Below, piece after piece: positions 22,187 through 31,100 of a DNA stretch of 32,154 bases. Made by a program: the position numbers and the translations under genes. The notes under the pieces are model-generated. The model did no database searches. It saw only the letters and a list, made by a program, of their open reading frames with translations, and was not told the origin of the DNA. The stretch comes from Egibacteraceae bacterium (GTDB lineage Bacteria; Actinomycetota; Nitriliruptoria; Euzebyales; Egibacteraceae): contig DATLGH010000009.1 in assembly GCA_035540635.1 (NCBI GenBank), positions 1 through 32,154 on the forward strand, in the 5' to 3' direction. Numbering within the stretch: the stretch's first letter is position 1; each line of letters starts with the position of its first letter.

Positions 22187-22249
22187 GGTGGCGCGCCACA
22201 CCGCGCCGCCCCGACATCTCCTGATCGGCCGTGGTCTCCCACCGGCGTG
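22187..22249 (+). pseudogene. copy of the 3' end of the vapC at 19484
   Basis: About 60 bases match 19847-19912, including the last codons (DIS, stop) and 30 bases of downstream flank, with small indels. It lies in the gap between the integrase relic and the MazF pair. Confidence 0.55.
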
Positions 22250-22312
22250 ATGCCCTCGTTCACGAGATGCCACAGTGACCCGCAAGGGACCTTGGACCGG
22301 CCGATGGCTCGG

Positions 22313-22630
22313 TCAGCGCAGGTCGAAGACCGTGGCGAGGGCGAGGTCGACGCCCCACAGCTCCTCGGCGGTCACTCGCCCGACCAGGTCGCCGAGCCGA
22401 CTCGCGTCGACCGCGCCGGTCTGCTCGACCAGCACCTTGCTCGGTGAGCCGTCCACGTCGATCTCCGGTCGGAACGAGGCCCCGCGGGCCGACCTCGACG
22501 TCGGCGCGACGAGGATGGTGGACAGGGCCGCCAGCGCATCGGACTGCACGACCACGCCGTAGCGCACACCGTGCTGCTCGTGTCCGGCACCGCGACGCAG
22601 CCGCAGCCGGAACACGTCACCACGGCGCAC
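22313..22630 (-). CDS. mazF: MazF-family endoribonuclease toxin
   Basis: A 105-residue MazF: MRRGDVFRLRLRRGAGHEQHG, then RYGVVVQSDALAALSTILVAPTS, then FRPEIDVDGSPSKVLVEQTGAVDASRLGDLVGRVTAEEL, the full order of the fold. The GTG at 22630 lies inside the end of the antitoxin gene (14-base overlap); an internal GTG at 22621 is possible. It probably cleaves mRNA. A relic of its 3' part lies at 3278-3382. Confidence 0.88.
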   Translation of the reverse strand: MRRGDVFRLRLRRGAGHEQHGVRYGVVVQSDALAALSTILVAPTSRSARGASFRPEIDVDGSPSKVLVEQTGAVDASRLGDLVGRVTAEELWGVDLALATVFDLR

Positions 22631-22856
22631 GCAGGTCCTCCATCAGGTCGGCCACAGCGCTGGCCTCGGCCCGGTCACCCTCGTCAGCCGACAGCGCCGC
22701 AGCCTCGGCAGCGAGCCGCTGGCGATCACGAAGCCGAGCTGCTGCCGCACGCAGGCCAAGGCGGACCGCCTGCGAGCGCGACAGGCCGGTCGCCTCCAGC
22801 TCGGCCAGGGCACGTGCCGCCTCGGCGTCCAGCCGCACGGAGATCATCTCAGCCAC
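22617..22856 (-). CDS. ribbon-helix-helix antitoxin paired with MazF
   Basis: A 79-residue protein: VAEMISVRLDAEAARALAELEATGLSRSQAVRLGLRAAAARL is a ribbon-helix-helix, followed by an acidic helix AAALSADEGDRAEASAVADLMEDL. The GTG at 22856 follows TACACT (22868-22863) by six bases, suggesting a leaderless mRNA; ATG 22847 is an alternative. It neutralises the adjacent MazF. Confidence 0.82.
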   Translation of the reverse strand: MAEMISVRLDAEAARALAELEATGLSRSQAVRLGLRAAAARLRDRQRLAAEAAALSADEGDRAEASAVADLMEDLRAPW

Positions 22857-22862
22857 CCAGCC

Positions 22863-22868
22863 AGTGTA
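22863..22868 (-). promoter_or_regulatory. -10 element (TACACT) of the MazF pair
   Basis: TACACT on the minus strand ends six bases before the GTG at 22856, with no Shine-Dalgarno sequence, consistent with a leaderless transcript. Confidence 0.4.
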
Positions 22869-22878
22869 ACGCACTTCG

Positions 22879-23196
22879 TCATACATTCTCGGGGCCGGCC
22901 GCCGGCTGCAGCCGCAACATCCGCCCGTGGTACTCGAACTGGACCGGCACGTCAGCCTCGAGCGCGAAGTCGAAGACCGCACGCACCGCACGGCCGAGCT
23001 CATGGGATCGAAACCCGTTGACCTACACCGTCACGTCGCAGCCGCGCTGGCGGATGGCTTGGACCGTGTGCAGGTAGTCGCGGCGATCGCCGACCACCTC
23101 GACGGTCCAGCCCGCACCGACCTTGATGTTGGGTATCCCCTGCAAGATGGATGCCACCTCGTTCTTCGCTCCGCCGGTCGTTGGCTCTGTCGACAT
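22879..23196 (-). pseudogene. small gene interrupted by one in-frame TAG
   Basis: ATG 23196 has a strong GAGGAGG ribosome binding site. The first 57 codons read MSTEPTTGGAKNEVASIL, GIPNIKVGAGWTVEVVGDRRDYLHTVQAI and end CDVTV at a TAG (23025-23023). The same frame continues with clearly protein-like VNGFRSHELGRAVRAVFDF, ALEADVPVQFEYHGRMLRLQ to a TGA at 22879. Either a full 105-residue protein has been interrupted, or a 57-residue protein is made. I do not recognise the family. It ends just upstream of the MazF pair promoter. Confidence 0.45.
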
Positions 23197-23277
23197 GACG
23201 CGCCTCCTCTGGTCGTGACTGGACCGCCAGGCTGGCAGGGGGGTGGGACAGCGCGGCCCCGGCGGCGGGGACTTGCC

Positions 23278-23367
23278 CACAGTGATCGGGGCCGCTTGGG
23301 CGGCCATGTGCGGCGCGGAAGACGCCGTGCGTCGTCGGCCGACTACGGAGCGGTGGCATCCTTTCCC
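23278..23367. repeat. 90-bp direct repeat, copy A
   Basis: Matches copy B at 23851-23941 at roughly 90 percent or better by eye, both in the same orientation and 570 bases apart. It contains the inner palindrome gtcggccgac at 23333-23342. The copies flank the gene at 23453-23796. Confidence 0.75.
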
Positions 23368-23452
23368 CAGGCTCGGCACCGCGGTCGGGCGGGGCGGGGA
23401 GGGCCGTGGGATGATCCGTCCCGGTTGCCGGCTGATGGCCGGGGGGTGGACA

Positions 23453-23796
23453 ATGGCGCTCGACGAGCGTGCCCGTCACGAATTGTTTTCCCGTGTGGAG
23501 GAGGTTCTGGGGCCGTGCCGGCGGAGACGCTGTTCGGCTACCTGCCGCCGGTGGGGTGGGCCGACGTGGCCACCAAGCATGACCTGCTCCAGCTCGAGGA
23601 GCGCCTGAACGCCCGCATCGACGCGGTGGAGGAGCGTCAGGACGCGCGGATGGAGGCGCTGGAGCACCGCCTGATCGCGCGCATGGACGAGCGTTTCGCG
23701 GGACAGGCGCGGGCGATGGCGCAGCAGACGTGGGCGATCCTGGTGGCGGTGCTCGTGGCGCTGGTCGGGGCGGTGGTGACCACCGCGCTCCTGTGA
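23453..23796 (+). pseudogene. small coiled-coil protein with C-terminal membrane helix, frameshifted at a G run
   Basis: From ATG 23453 one frame reads MALDERARHELFSRVEEVLG. The adjacent frame then continues PAETLFGYLPPVGWADVATKHDLLQLEERLNARIDAVEERQDARMEALEHRL and ends in a membrane helix, TWAILVAVLVALVGAVVTTALL. The two join if a single G is added to the gggg run at 23510-23513. The complete protein would be about 114 residues, of a coiled-coil plus tail-anchor type common in actinobacteria, with a conserved L-P-P-x-G-W-A-D-V-A-T-K-x-D-L block. The break may be a sequence error, a true mutation or slippage. Confidence 0.6.
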
Positions 23797-23850
23797 GCCG
23801 CGGTTTGCAACGGGCCAGGCTTCGCCGCAGCGGCGCCGTGCTCGCCCGTC

Positions 23851-23941
23851 CACAGTGATCGGGGCCGCTTGCGCGACCATGTGCGGCGCGGCAGACGCCG
23901 TGCGTCGTCGGCCGACTACGGGAGCGGTGGCAATCTTCCCC
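23851..23941. repeat. 90-bp direct repeat, copy B
   Basis: Second copy of the element at 23278, starting cacagtgatcggggccgctt and differing by a few substitutions and single-base indels. It lies 54 bases after the stop of the intervening gene. Confidence 0.75.
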
Positions 23942-24002
23942 CGACGTGGAGGTCCTCTCGCGGTCAGCGGTGCAGGAGGCCCTCCACGGCTTCTTGCCGA
24001 CA

Positions 24003-24062
24003 GCCCGTTGCGCCTGTACCACTACCGCAAGGACGACGCGGAGGTCGATCTAGCCCCTCTCT
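24003..24062 (+). pseudogene. possible C-terminal scrap of a DUF4143 ATPase gene
   Basis: The frame reads PLRLYHYRKDDAEVDLAPL before a TAG. L-x-H-Y-R-x-[RK]-D-x-x-E-V-D-[LF] is the conserved nuclease-like block near the end of DUF4143 ATP-binding proteins. Only about 20 codons are present, so this is tentative. Confidence 0.3.
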
Positions 24063-24136
24063 AGCCGTCCGCCCCGCCCCCAAGGGCCGAGCACAGCTGG
24101 ACGTCTTGCGCGACGGCTTCGTCGGTGACCCGCGCT

Positions 24137-24158
24137 ATGATGTATGACCTTACATCAT
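24137..24158. promoter_or_regulatory. perfect 8-bp inverted repeat over a -10 box (operator)
   Basis: atgatgta and tacatcat flank six bases. The consensus-like TATGAT (24136-24141) overlaps the left arm, so a bound antitoxin would block transcription of the vapBC pair. Two ggttgacc repeats at 24163-24170 and 24176-24183 follow in the leader and may be further sites. Confidence 0.6.
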
Positions 24159-24203
24159 GGTCGGTTGACCCTTGAGGTTGACCGTGAACCGAGAGGAGTG
24201 GCC

Positions 24204-24470
24204 GTGAAGATGCGTCGGACACAAGTCCTCTTCGCGGACGAGCAGTACCGACGCCTCAAGGAGGCGAGCGAGCAGACCGGACGCTCGATCGGTGCGATCG
24301 TACGGGCGGCGGTCGACGAGCACCTCGCGGACCGTTCGCTCGACTCCTTCCTGGCCGCACTCGATGACAGCTTCGGCGCCTGGGACGAGCAGGACTTCGA
24401 CGGGCGTGCCTGGGTCGACCGCGCTCGCGGGGGCCTGGACCAGCCGATCGGTGCGATGGCGTGGGAGTGA
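24204..24470 (+). CDS. vapB: ribbon-helix-helix antitoxin (VapB-type)
   Basis: An 88-residue protein: MKMRRTQVLFADEQYRRLKEASEQTGRSIGAIVRAAVDEHLAD is a ribbon-helix-helix, and the tail SFLAALDDSFGAWDEQDFDGRAWVDRAR binds the toxin. GTG 24204 is preferred because AGGAG lies five bases upstream; ATG 24210 is the alternative. Its tail resembles that of the truncated antitoxin at 13696. Confidence 0.87.
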   Translation: MKMRRTQVLFADEQYRRLKEASEQTGRSIGAIVRAAVDEHLADRSLDSFLAALDDSFGAWDEQDFDGRAWVDRARGGLDQPIGAMAWE

Positions 24471-24844
24471 TCGTTGCCGACTCGTCGGTGCTCGTCGACC
24501 ACCTTCGCGGCAAGGAGGCCAGCCGACAGGCCCTCCGCTCAGCGCGGACCGGAGGGGAGCGGGTGCAGGCCTCGGTCCTCAGCCGCACCGAACTGCTGGT
24601 CGGGATGCGGGCACACCAGAAGCGGCTCACGCAGCGCCTCGTTGACCAGATCGAGTGGATCCCCGTGGACGAATGGATCGCTGACCGTGCCGGTGAGCTG
24701 GGCCGCCGCTACCGCGCCTCCCATCCCGGCATCGGCGTAATCGACCTCGTCATCGCCGCCACCGTCGAGCGCGTGCGAGGCCAGCTGTGGACCAGCAACG
24801 TGAAGCACTTTCCGATGTTCGACGACCTCGCACCACCCTACTGA
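24461..24844 (+). CDS. vapC: PIN-domain toxin (VapC)
   Basis: A 127-residue PIN protein: VIVADSSVLVDHL (Asp7), LSRTELLVGMRA with the conserved Glu, GVIDLVIAATVERV with the third acidic site and LWTSNVKHFPMFDDL. It overlaps the antitoxin by ten bases; GTG 24467 may be the true start. Paralogous to the vapC at 13319-13699, roughly 60 percent identical by eye. Confidence 0.9.
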   Translation: MGVIVADSSVLVDHLRGKEASRQALRSARTGGERVQASVLSRTELLVGMRAHQKRLTQRLVDQIEWIPVDEWIADRAGELGRRYRASHPGIGVIDLVIAATVERVRGQLWTSNVKHFPMFDDLAPPY

Positions 24845-25180
24845 AGCAGCCTCGGATCTGCTGCCGTACCCGTCGGGAGACTACCCAGCATGCCGTGAAG
24901 GACCGTGGGCAGACCCTCGTGCTGTCGGCTGGGGGCCCAACCAGCCGGTGCGCTCACGCGACGAGGGGCACAATCTCCCGACAAGGGCGCATGAGGCAAC
25001 GGCCATGGCGAGGACGCCCCCAAACCCATGGCGGCAGTGCCACGGACGGTAGTAAGAGAATTGTGCTACCGCGGGGCAGACGGCAATGCCCATGCCGAAG
25101 CCTTGGGTGCCTCGATCGGCGACTACGCCCTTGACAGCTGCATCATCGCCGGCACTGTTGTTGTGGCCGGCTTGCGGTTG
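24845..25180. other. gap with no recognisable gene
   Basis: About 336 bases of lower GC than the surroundings between the VapBC pair and the converging helicase gene. Short open frames exist on both strands, one with a hydrophobic stretch at 25130-25200, but none has a ribosome binding site or family resemblance. No strong terminator hairpin was seen. Confidence 0.4.
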
Positions 25181-28100
25181 CTATTTCCAGTGGTTGTGGA
25201 TGTAGCGATGAGCTGCATCGACTGGTAATGGCTGGGTTGCATTACCCATTCGTGCGTAGAACGTGGCGCCTTGTTTGTCGGCCACGTACACCGGCTCTGG
25301 TGACCTCTTGACGTCGATCTGGCAGACGTCGCGGCCCTCGAGGGACGTGATGGCGACCCGTATGAACGCCAACGGCGGCAGACCCAGCGCGCTACTGAGC
25401 ACTTGCGTGAGGTGCAGCTCGAAGCCGTCCCGAGTCCCCTTCTTGCCCAGTGTCCGATAGTCCGGCTCCAGCCCGACAAGGGATCCGTCGTCGGCCACGC
25501 CGATCAGAAGCGTTCCTCCCTCGGCGTTCAAGAAGCCCGCCACCGTCTTGGCCACGACCTTCTCCAGCTCCTTCATGACCGAGCCGTCGGTCATGTTGGC
25601 TCTCAGGCTCGACTTGAACTCAAGGTGGGCGCTCTCCCCCCGATCGATGAGAGCGCGCAGATCATCGGCGGCATCGGCGTGAACCGCACCGACCCGCGCG
25701 GTGCCGGAGAGCTGCAGCGTGCCGTCGACTGCCCGGAGCAGGTCCCCTTGCCTGCAGAGAGTGGCGCTGACCTCCTCGATCGCCTGGCGGATCTTGGCGC
25801 CGGTCCGCTTGAAACCGAACAGCCGCGCGATGCTGTTCACCAGCTCCTCTTCGCTCATCGCGCGGGCGTCCCGCACAAGTGCGCGAACGGCCAGCGCGAG
25901 TTCCTCTGGCGTGATGTGGTTGATGTCGCGGAAGGAGTCGCCGTCAGCGGCGGAGGGCACACGCACGACCGCGGGACGGTCTCCGAGCAGCGTGTCGCCG
26001 GAGCGCGTGAGCTCGCCGCGACGCTCCAGGGTGGCCACGGCCCTCTCGACCGCTTGGCGCACCCGCTTCGTTGCGTTGACCCCGTACTGCCACGCAATCC
26101 GCTTGATCACCAGCTCTATGCTCACGGGAGACTCGCCTGCAACCATCTGAGAGACGGCGTCCATTACACCAGACATCGCCTCCAGTCCGGCCGGGTGCAC
26201 CGAGTTGTCCACCATCGGCCACGTCGGCTCGTACGGAACGGCCCAGGCCGGTGGGGCGTCCAGATCCACCTCGACCTCGTGCAGTTCCACACGCTCAGCC
26301 CGTACGCCCGCCGGCCGCGTCGCCCGTGCTTCGCCTCGCGTGGCGGACTGGAGTGCCTGCCTCAACCGCTGTTCGCTGCCCGCCCTCTCGAGGTACCAGG
26401 CCGGTCCCCACACGCGGTGAAGCCGCCACCCCAGTCGCCCAAGCACCTCTTGGCGGAGACGATCCCGGTCGCGAGCCACCGGCGAAGAGGCGTAGGAGGC
26501 CCCGTCTAGCTCGATGCCCAAAAGATAGGCCCCCGGTTGCTTGGGGTCACGGACGGCGAGGTCGAGCCGGTAGGACGACATGCCAACCCCAAGGTCCACC
26601 TCGTGGCCCCACTTGCGCAGCACCTCGGCTACAACTCCGGCAAGCGCCTCGTCGGGCGCAAGGACGCCATGCGTCCTCGTCTCCGCCGCACCGACCTCGC
26701 GGGCATAGCGCATGTATTCCAACAAGCGCACCAACCCCACGGCCTTCGCCTTGCCGGCGAGGGCCTCCGGCTGGAAGGAGGAGAACACCTCCACCTTCCG
26801 GCGCGCCCGTGTCACCGCAACGTTCAGCCTACGTTCGCCCCCCTTTCGGTTCAGGGGCCCGAAGTTCGCCGAGAAGCTGCCGTCGGCCTGTGGGCCATAG
26901 CCCACGCTGAACAGGATCACGTCCCGTTCGTCGCCTTGGACGTTCTCCAGGGCTTTGACGAAGAACGCGTCCTTGATATCCAGGGCGAAGAAGCGGTCCA
27001 GGTCCGGACGGTCCAGCCGCAGCCGCTCCACCTCGTTCTCTACCGCCTCCGCCTGTGCCTGGCTGAAGGTCACCACGCCGAGCGACCGATCCGGCGTCAC
27101 AGAGGCGCAGTCGATGACGCGCCGCGCGACCGCCTGCGCCTCCCGGCGATTCGTCCTGGAGGTCCCGCCTTCGTACACGCCGTCGACGATCTGCAGCGAC
27201 ACCCCGAGGTGCGGCCCCGCCGGGTCGGCTCCGGGGAACGTGACGAGCTGGCCGTCGTAGAACGCTCCGTTGCTGAAATTGATCAGCGTTTCGTGCTGAC
27301 TTCGGTAGTGCCACTGCAACGGGACGGAGTGCAACGCGGCCGTCCCCTTGCACAGGCCGAGTACCGATTCGAAGTCATCGGGCTGCTCCTCGTCGTAGCT
27401 GTCGCTCTCGTCGATCGCAGTCCGGTCGAAGAAGTTCGTGGGCGGGAGCTGCTTGTCATCGCCCGCGACGATCAGCTGTCCGCCGCGATAGACACAGTTG
27501 ATCGCGTCCGCGGGGGTCACCTGGGACGCCTCGTCGAAGATGACGACATCGAACGCGAAGCTCGGCGGCAGGAACTCGCTCACCGACAGCGGACTCATGA
27601 GGAAACAGGGTTTCAACGCACGAGTGACCTCGGCTGTCTTCTCCAGCAGCAGCCGTACCGGCATGTGGCGTGACCGCTTCTGGGCCTCGCGTTCGATGAT
27701 CTTCGCCTGGCCGACGCTGGTCACCGGGCGGCGTCCCGCACATGCGGCCGCGACTCGCTGAGCAGCATCGGTGAGGAGCTCGTGATCCAATCGCCGGAAC
27801 TCCTCGAGGTCCGCAGTGAGATCATCGGCTCGGACCGACGCAAGTGCGGGCTCCGACGAGGAAACGGCGTTGTACCAGGCTGTCCATAACGCCCGTTCGA
27901 GCACATCTGGCAGCTGCTCTGCACGGGTTCGGTCCCCGGTGACGTAGTCGAGGCTGGGCTTCCACCCCTCCGTCCTAAGCTCGGCCATGAGCTCCGTGTG
28001 CGCCCGCCACACGTCGATCTGGTGGATGCGGTCCGCCAGGTTTCCGAGTGTGCCGCACGCATCGCCGAGGTCGCCCTCCAGCTCCTCACGCAGCTCCTCG

Positions 28101-31100
28101 GCACGGCTGGGGTCGAATCGGTCGAGAAGATTGGTCTGCAGCTTGCGCGCCTGCGCGCAGGCATGGGCCAGCGGCTCCGGGTCTGCCGGAGGATGCCGGT
28201 CGTGGAGCTGGTCGGCGGCTGCCCTAGTCAGCGGACCGCCGTGAACCTCCTGCAGCTCACCCGCCCAGCGAAGACCTCGCCCGACCAGCTCGATGTCGGT
28301 GTCGTGACCGGCATAGAAGTAGCCGAAGCGCCGACGGTCGCGAGACTCCTCCTCCCGTAGCCGGCGGGCTCGGTCGTCGACGTCGGCGCGGCGGCGGAGC
28401 TCATTGCCCAGGACGGACAGGTCGGCGGGCTGCAGGCGTCGGGTCTCGACTTCCGTAGCCAGCTCGAGGAGTGCCGCGGCTGTCTTGGCGGCCTCCTCAG
28501 CCTGATGGATAAGCGCTGTGAGAGGCATGGCAGGATCGACCTGTTCGCCGAACAGCACGCGGCCCGGCCCGGATCGCCAGTCCTCGATCCGCTGAACGGT
28601 ACGCTGCGCGCGGTCGGCCAGACTCGGATCCTGCGGGGCCTCACCGCACAGCTGGGCTGCCACACCAGAAGCGTCGTAGTCCTGACGAAGCCGCTCTGCG
28701 GCCTCACGAAGGACGCTCAAAGCTCGTCCAGCGGCACCGACGTCTGTTTCTCGCTCCTGCGCAAAACTGCCGAGCACTTCCTTGGACCGAGCGTAAGCAG
28801 CGTCGAGCGTCCTGCCCGCCTCCTGCAGCTCCAATGCCTCCCGCAGGTGGCTGCGGACATCCTTTGTGGCCTTGCCGATCCGGGCCACCGATGCCACGGC
28901 GCGTTTGTCCTCCCGATACGACGTCGACAGCTTGCGCAACCCTTTGTGCCGTTGCTCGAACCTGACGACAAGGCTCGCGAGGTCGAGCTCCTCGATCTCG
29001 GGCGTGAAAACCTCCTCAAGGGCGGAGCGGCGCTTCTGATAGTGATCCACGAGTGGTCCGAGGACGGTCAACGCCGCCTCGACGCGGCTGATGATCGACG
29101 GTGAGCTCCACTGCGTCTCGGGTCGCACGTGAGCGTCCGCATGGGAGGCCACCAGCGCCAAGTCGAGACATTCAGTGATGGTGCGGTCCCGGTCGGGTGC
29201 TCGCAGAGCGGCCGCCAGGTCCCGGGCCTCGGCCTGCAGCTGGGTGGCGAACTCCACCGTCTCGCGTGCCGCCACGACCTGACGCGCCAGTTCCGGGACG
29301 GTCGGGCCGACTGGCTCGAGCAACAGGCCGCCGAGGGCCTCGGACAGCTCGTCCCAGCGCTTCGCCAATCGGGAATCGAGCGCATTCCAGTCCTGCCCGT
29401 ACGCCGCCTCCAGTGCGTCGACGTCGCGCCGTTGGTCCTGCGCCTCCGCGTCGAGCACCGCCAGACGCGCCAGCGACTCAGCGAGGTTGCCTGACGTCCA
29501 CCACGACTTGTCGGTGGGGGGCTGCCGCAAGACCTCCTGCAGGACAGCTACCAGCCACTCGGCCTGTAGGAGATCCTGTGCGACCCGCAGCGCGGTTTCG
29601 TCGGCGAGCTGGTCGCTGAGGTCGGCGACCTGCTGGAGCGTCCTGTTGAGCTGGTCGACGACCTGCTCCAAGTCGGGTCGTGTGCGTGGGCTCGTATGCT
29701 CGGCCCGCAATCCCAACCAGACGAAGTCAGGGCGGTCGGCGACGGGTGCCCAGACCCTGGACAGTCGTTGGAACCGGCCTATCAGCTCCGCCACCTCTCC
29801 GGCGCTCAAGCCGGCTCCGATCGCTGTGGGCGTCGGGGCAGCAGGCACGTCAGCGAGCTGCGCGAGGCGGCCCACGACCTCCTCGATGCTTTGCCCCAGG
29901 GGGTCACGCCGGCGGTTGAGGGCATCGGCATAGCTGCTCAGCCGGGCACGAAGCTTCTCCGCACGGGCCAGGTCGGCTTCAGTCAGACGTGGCCGCCCCA
30001 CGGGCTTGCGCCTGAGTGCCTCGCCGAGGCGGCCGGCCACCTCTCGGCGGCCGACTTTCTGGCCGTGCAGTTCCAACAGGAACGGGCTCAGGCCTCGATC
30101 ACCCAGCCGGGCTGCGACCACCTGCAAGGCAGCGAGCTTCTCGGACACGAACAGCACGGACTTCCCGTCGGCGATGAGCTCGGCGATGATGTTCGCGATG
30201 GTCTGGCTTTTGCCCGTGCCGGGCGGGCCGTCCATGACGAAGTTCACTCCGCCCCTTGCCGCTGCGATCGCACGCCGTTGACTTCCGTCCGCATCGAGGA
30301 TCAGCCGGGCGCGCTCGGGCGGGGCGACGGCATCCAGCTCCTCCTCGGCCGGAGGGGACACGTCCGCCGGAACGACATCGTCCGGGTCGGCGAGGAAGCG
30401 CACCAGCGGATGGCCGCACACCACCCGGAGGTTGTCTGTGAGGTCCTTGAACATCGCCTCCTTGTGGAAGGTCGCTCGCTTCAGCACCACGTTCGGCTCC
30501 ACGCGCCAGCCCCGGTGACGGACCGCCTCGGCGACGCCATCCCATAACGCGCCGAGGTCGACGTCCTGGGTCTGGGCAAGGTCGAACTCGGGAAGGGTCA
30601 GGTCGAACTCCTGCTCCAGGAGCACACGGAGCGAGAGGTTCAGCACCGGGTCGTTCTCGAGCCGAGCGAGCCTGAATGGATCCCGTGGCGAGCTGCGGAC
30701 CAGGTTGACGGGGATGAATAGCAGCGGCGAACGGTTGTCTTCGGTTTCGTCCTCCCGTCGCCAGTGCAGCATCCCGAAGCACAGGTAGAGGCTTTCGAGC
30801 CCTCGGTCGACGAGGTCCAGGTTCGCCAGCCGGGCGAGGTTCTTGAGCGCTGCCTCGACCTCGGACCGGGTGGTGCGCTCTGTGACGAGCTCCCCTGCGC
30901 CGGCGTGCGCGACGCTGTCCTGGATCGTCCACGGGGGGGCTCCGGGGGTCGCCGGAGGCGGGCTGAAGAACCCCCACTCCTGGTTGCGTTGGAGTCGCTC
31001 GAGCGCTGCGACAGGCGCCGGCGCCAGGATCTGCAGGGTGCCGCGCTTGATGGGCTTGTAGAACAACGACGTGTTGCGCCGGGAGAGGTCGACGAGTTCG

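Noticed and set aside
25028-25228. Possible 66-residue membrane peptide on the plus strand
   Set aside because: It has a hydrophobic stretch but no ribosome binding site, and its end overlaps the 3' end of the helicase gene; coding status cannot be supported.
25403-27673. Several plus-strand frames of 219-378 codons opposite the helicase
   Set aside because: Helicase motifs in the minus strand are continuous across this area; the plus frames show no motifs.
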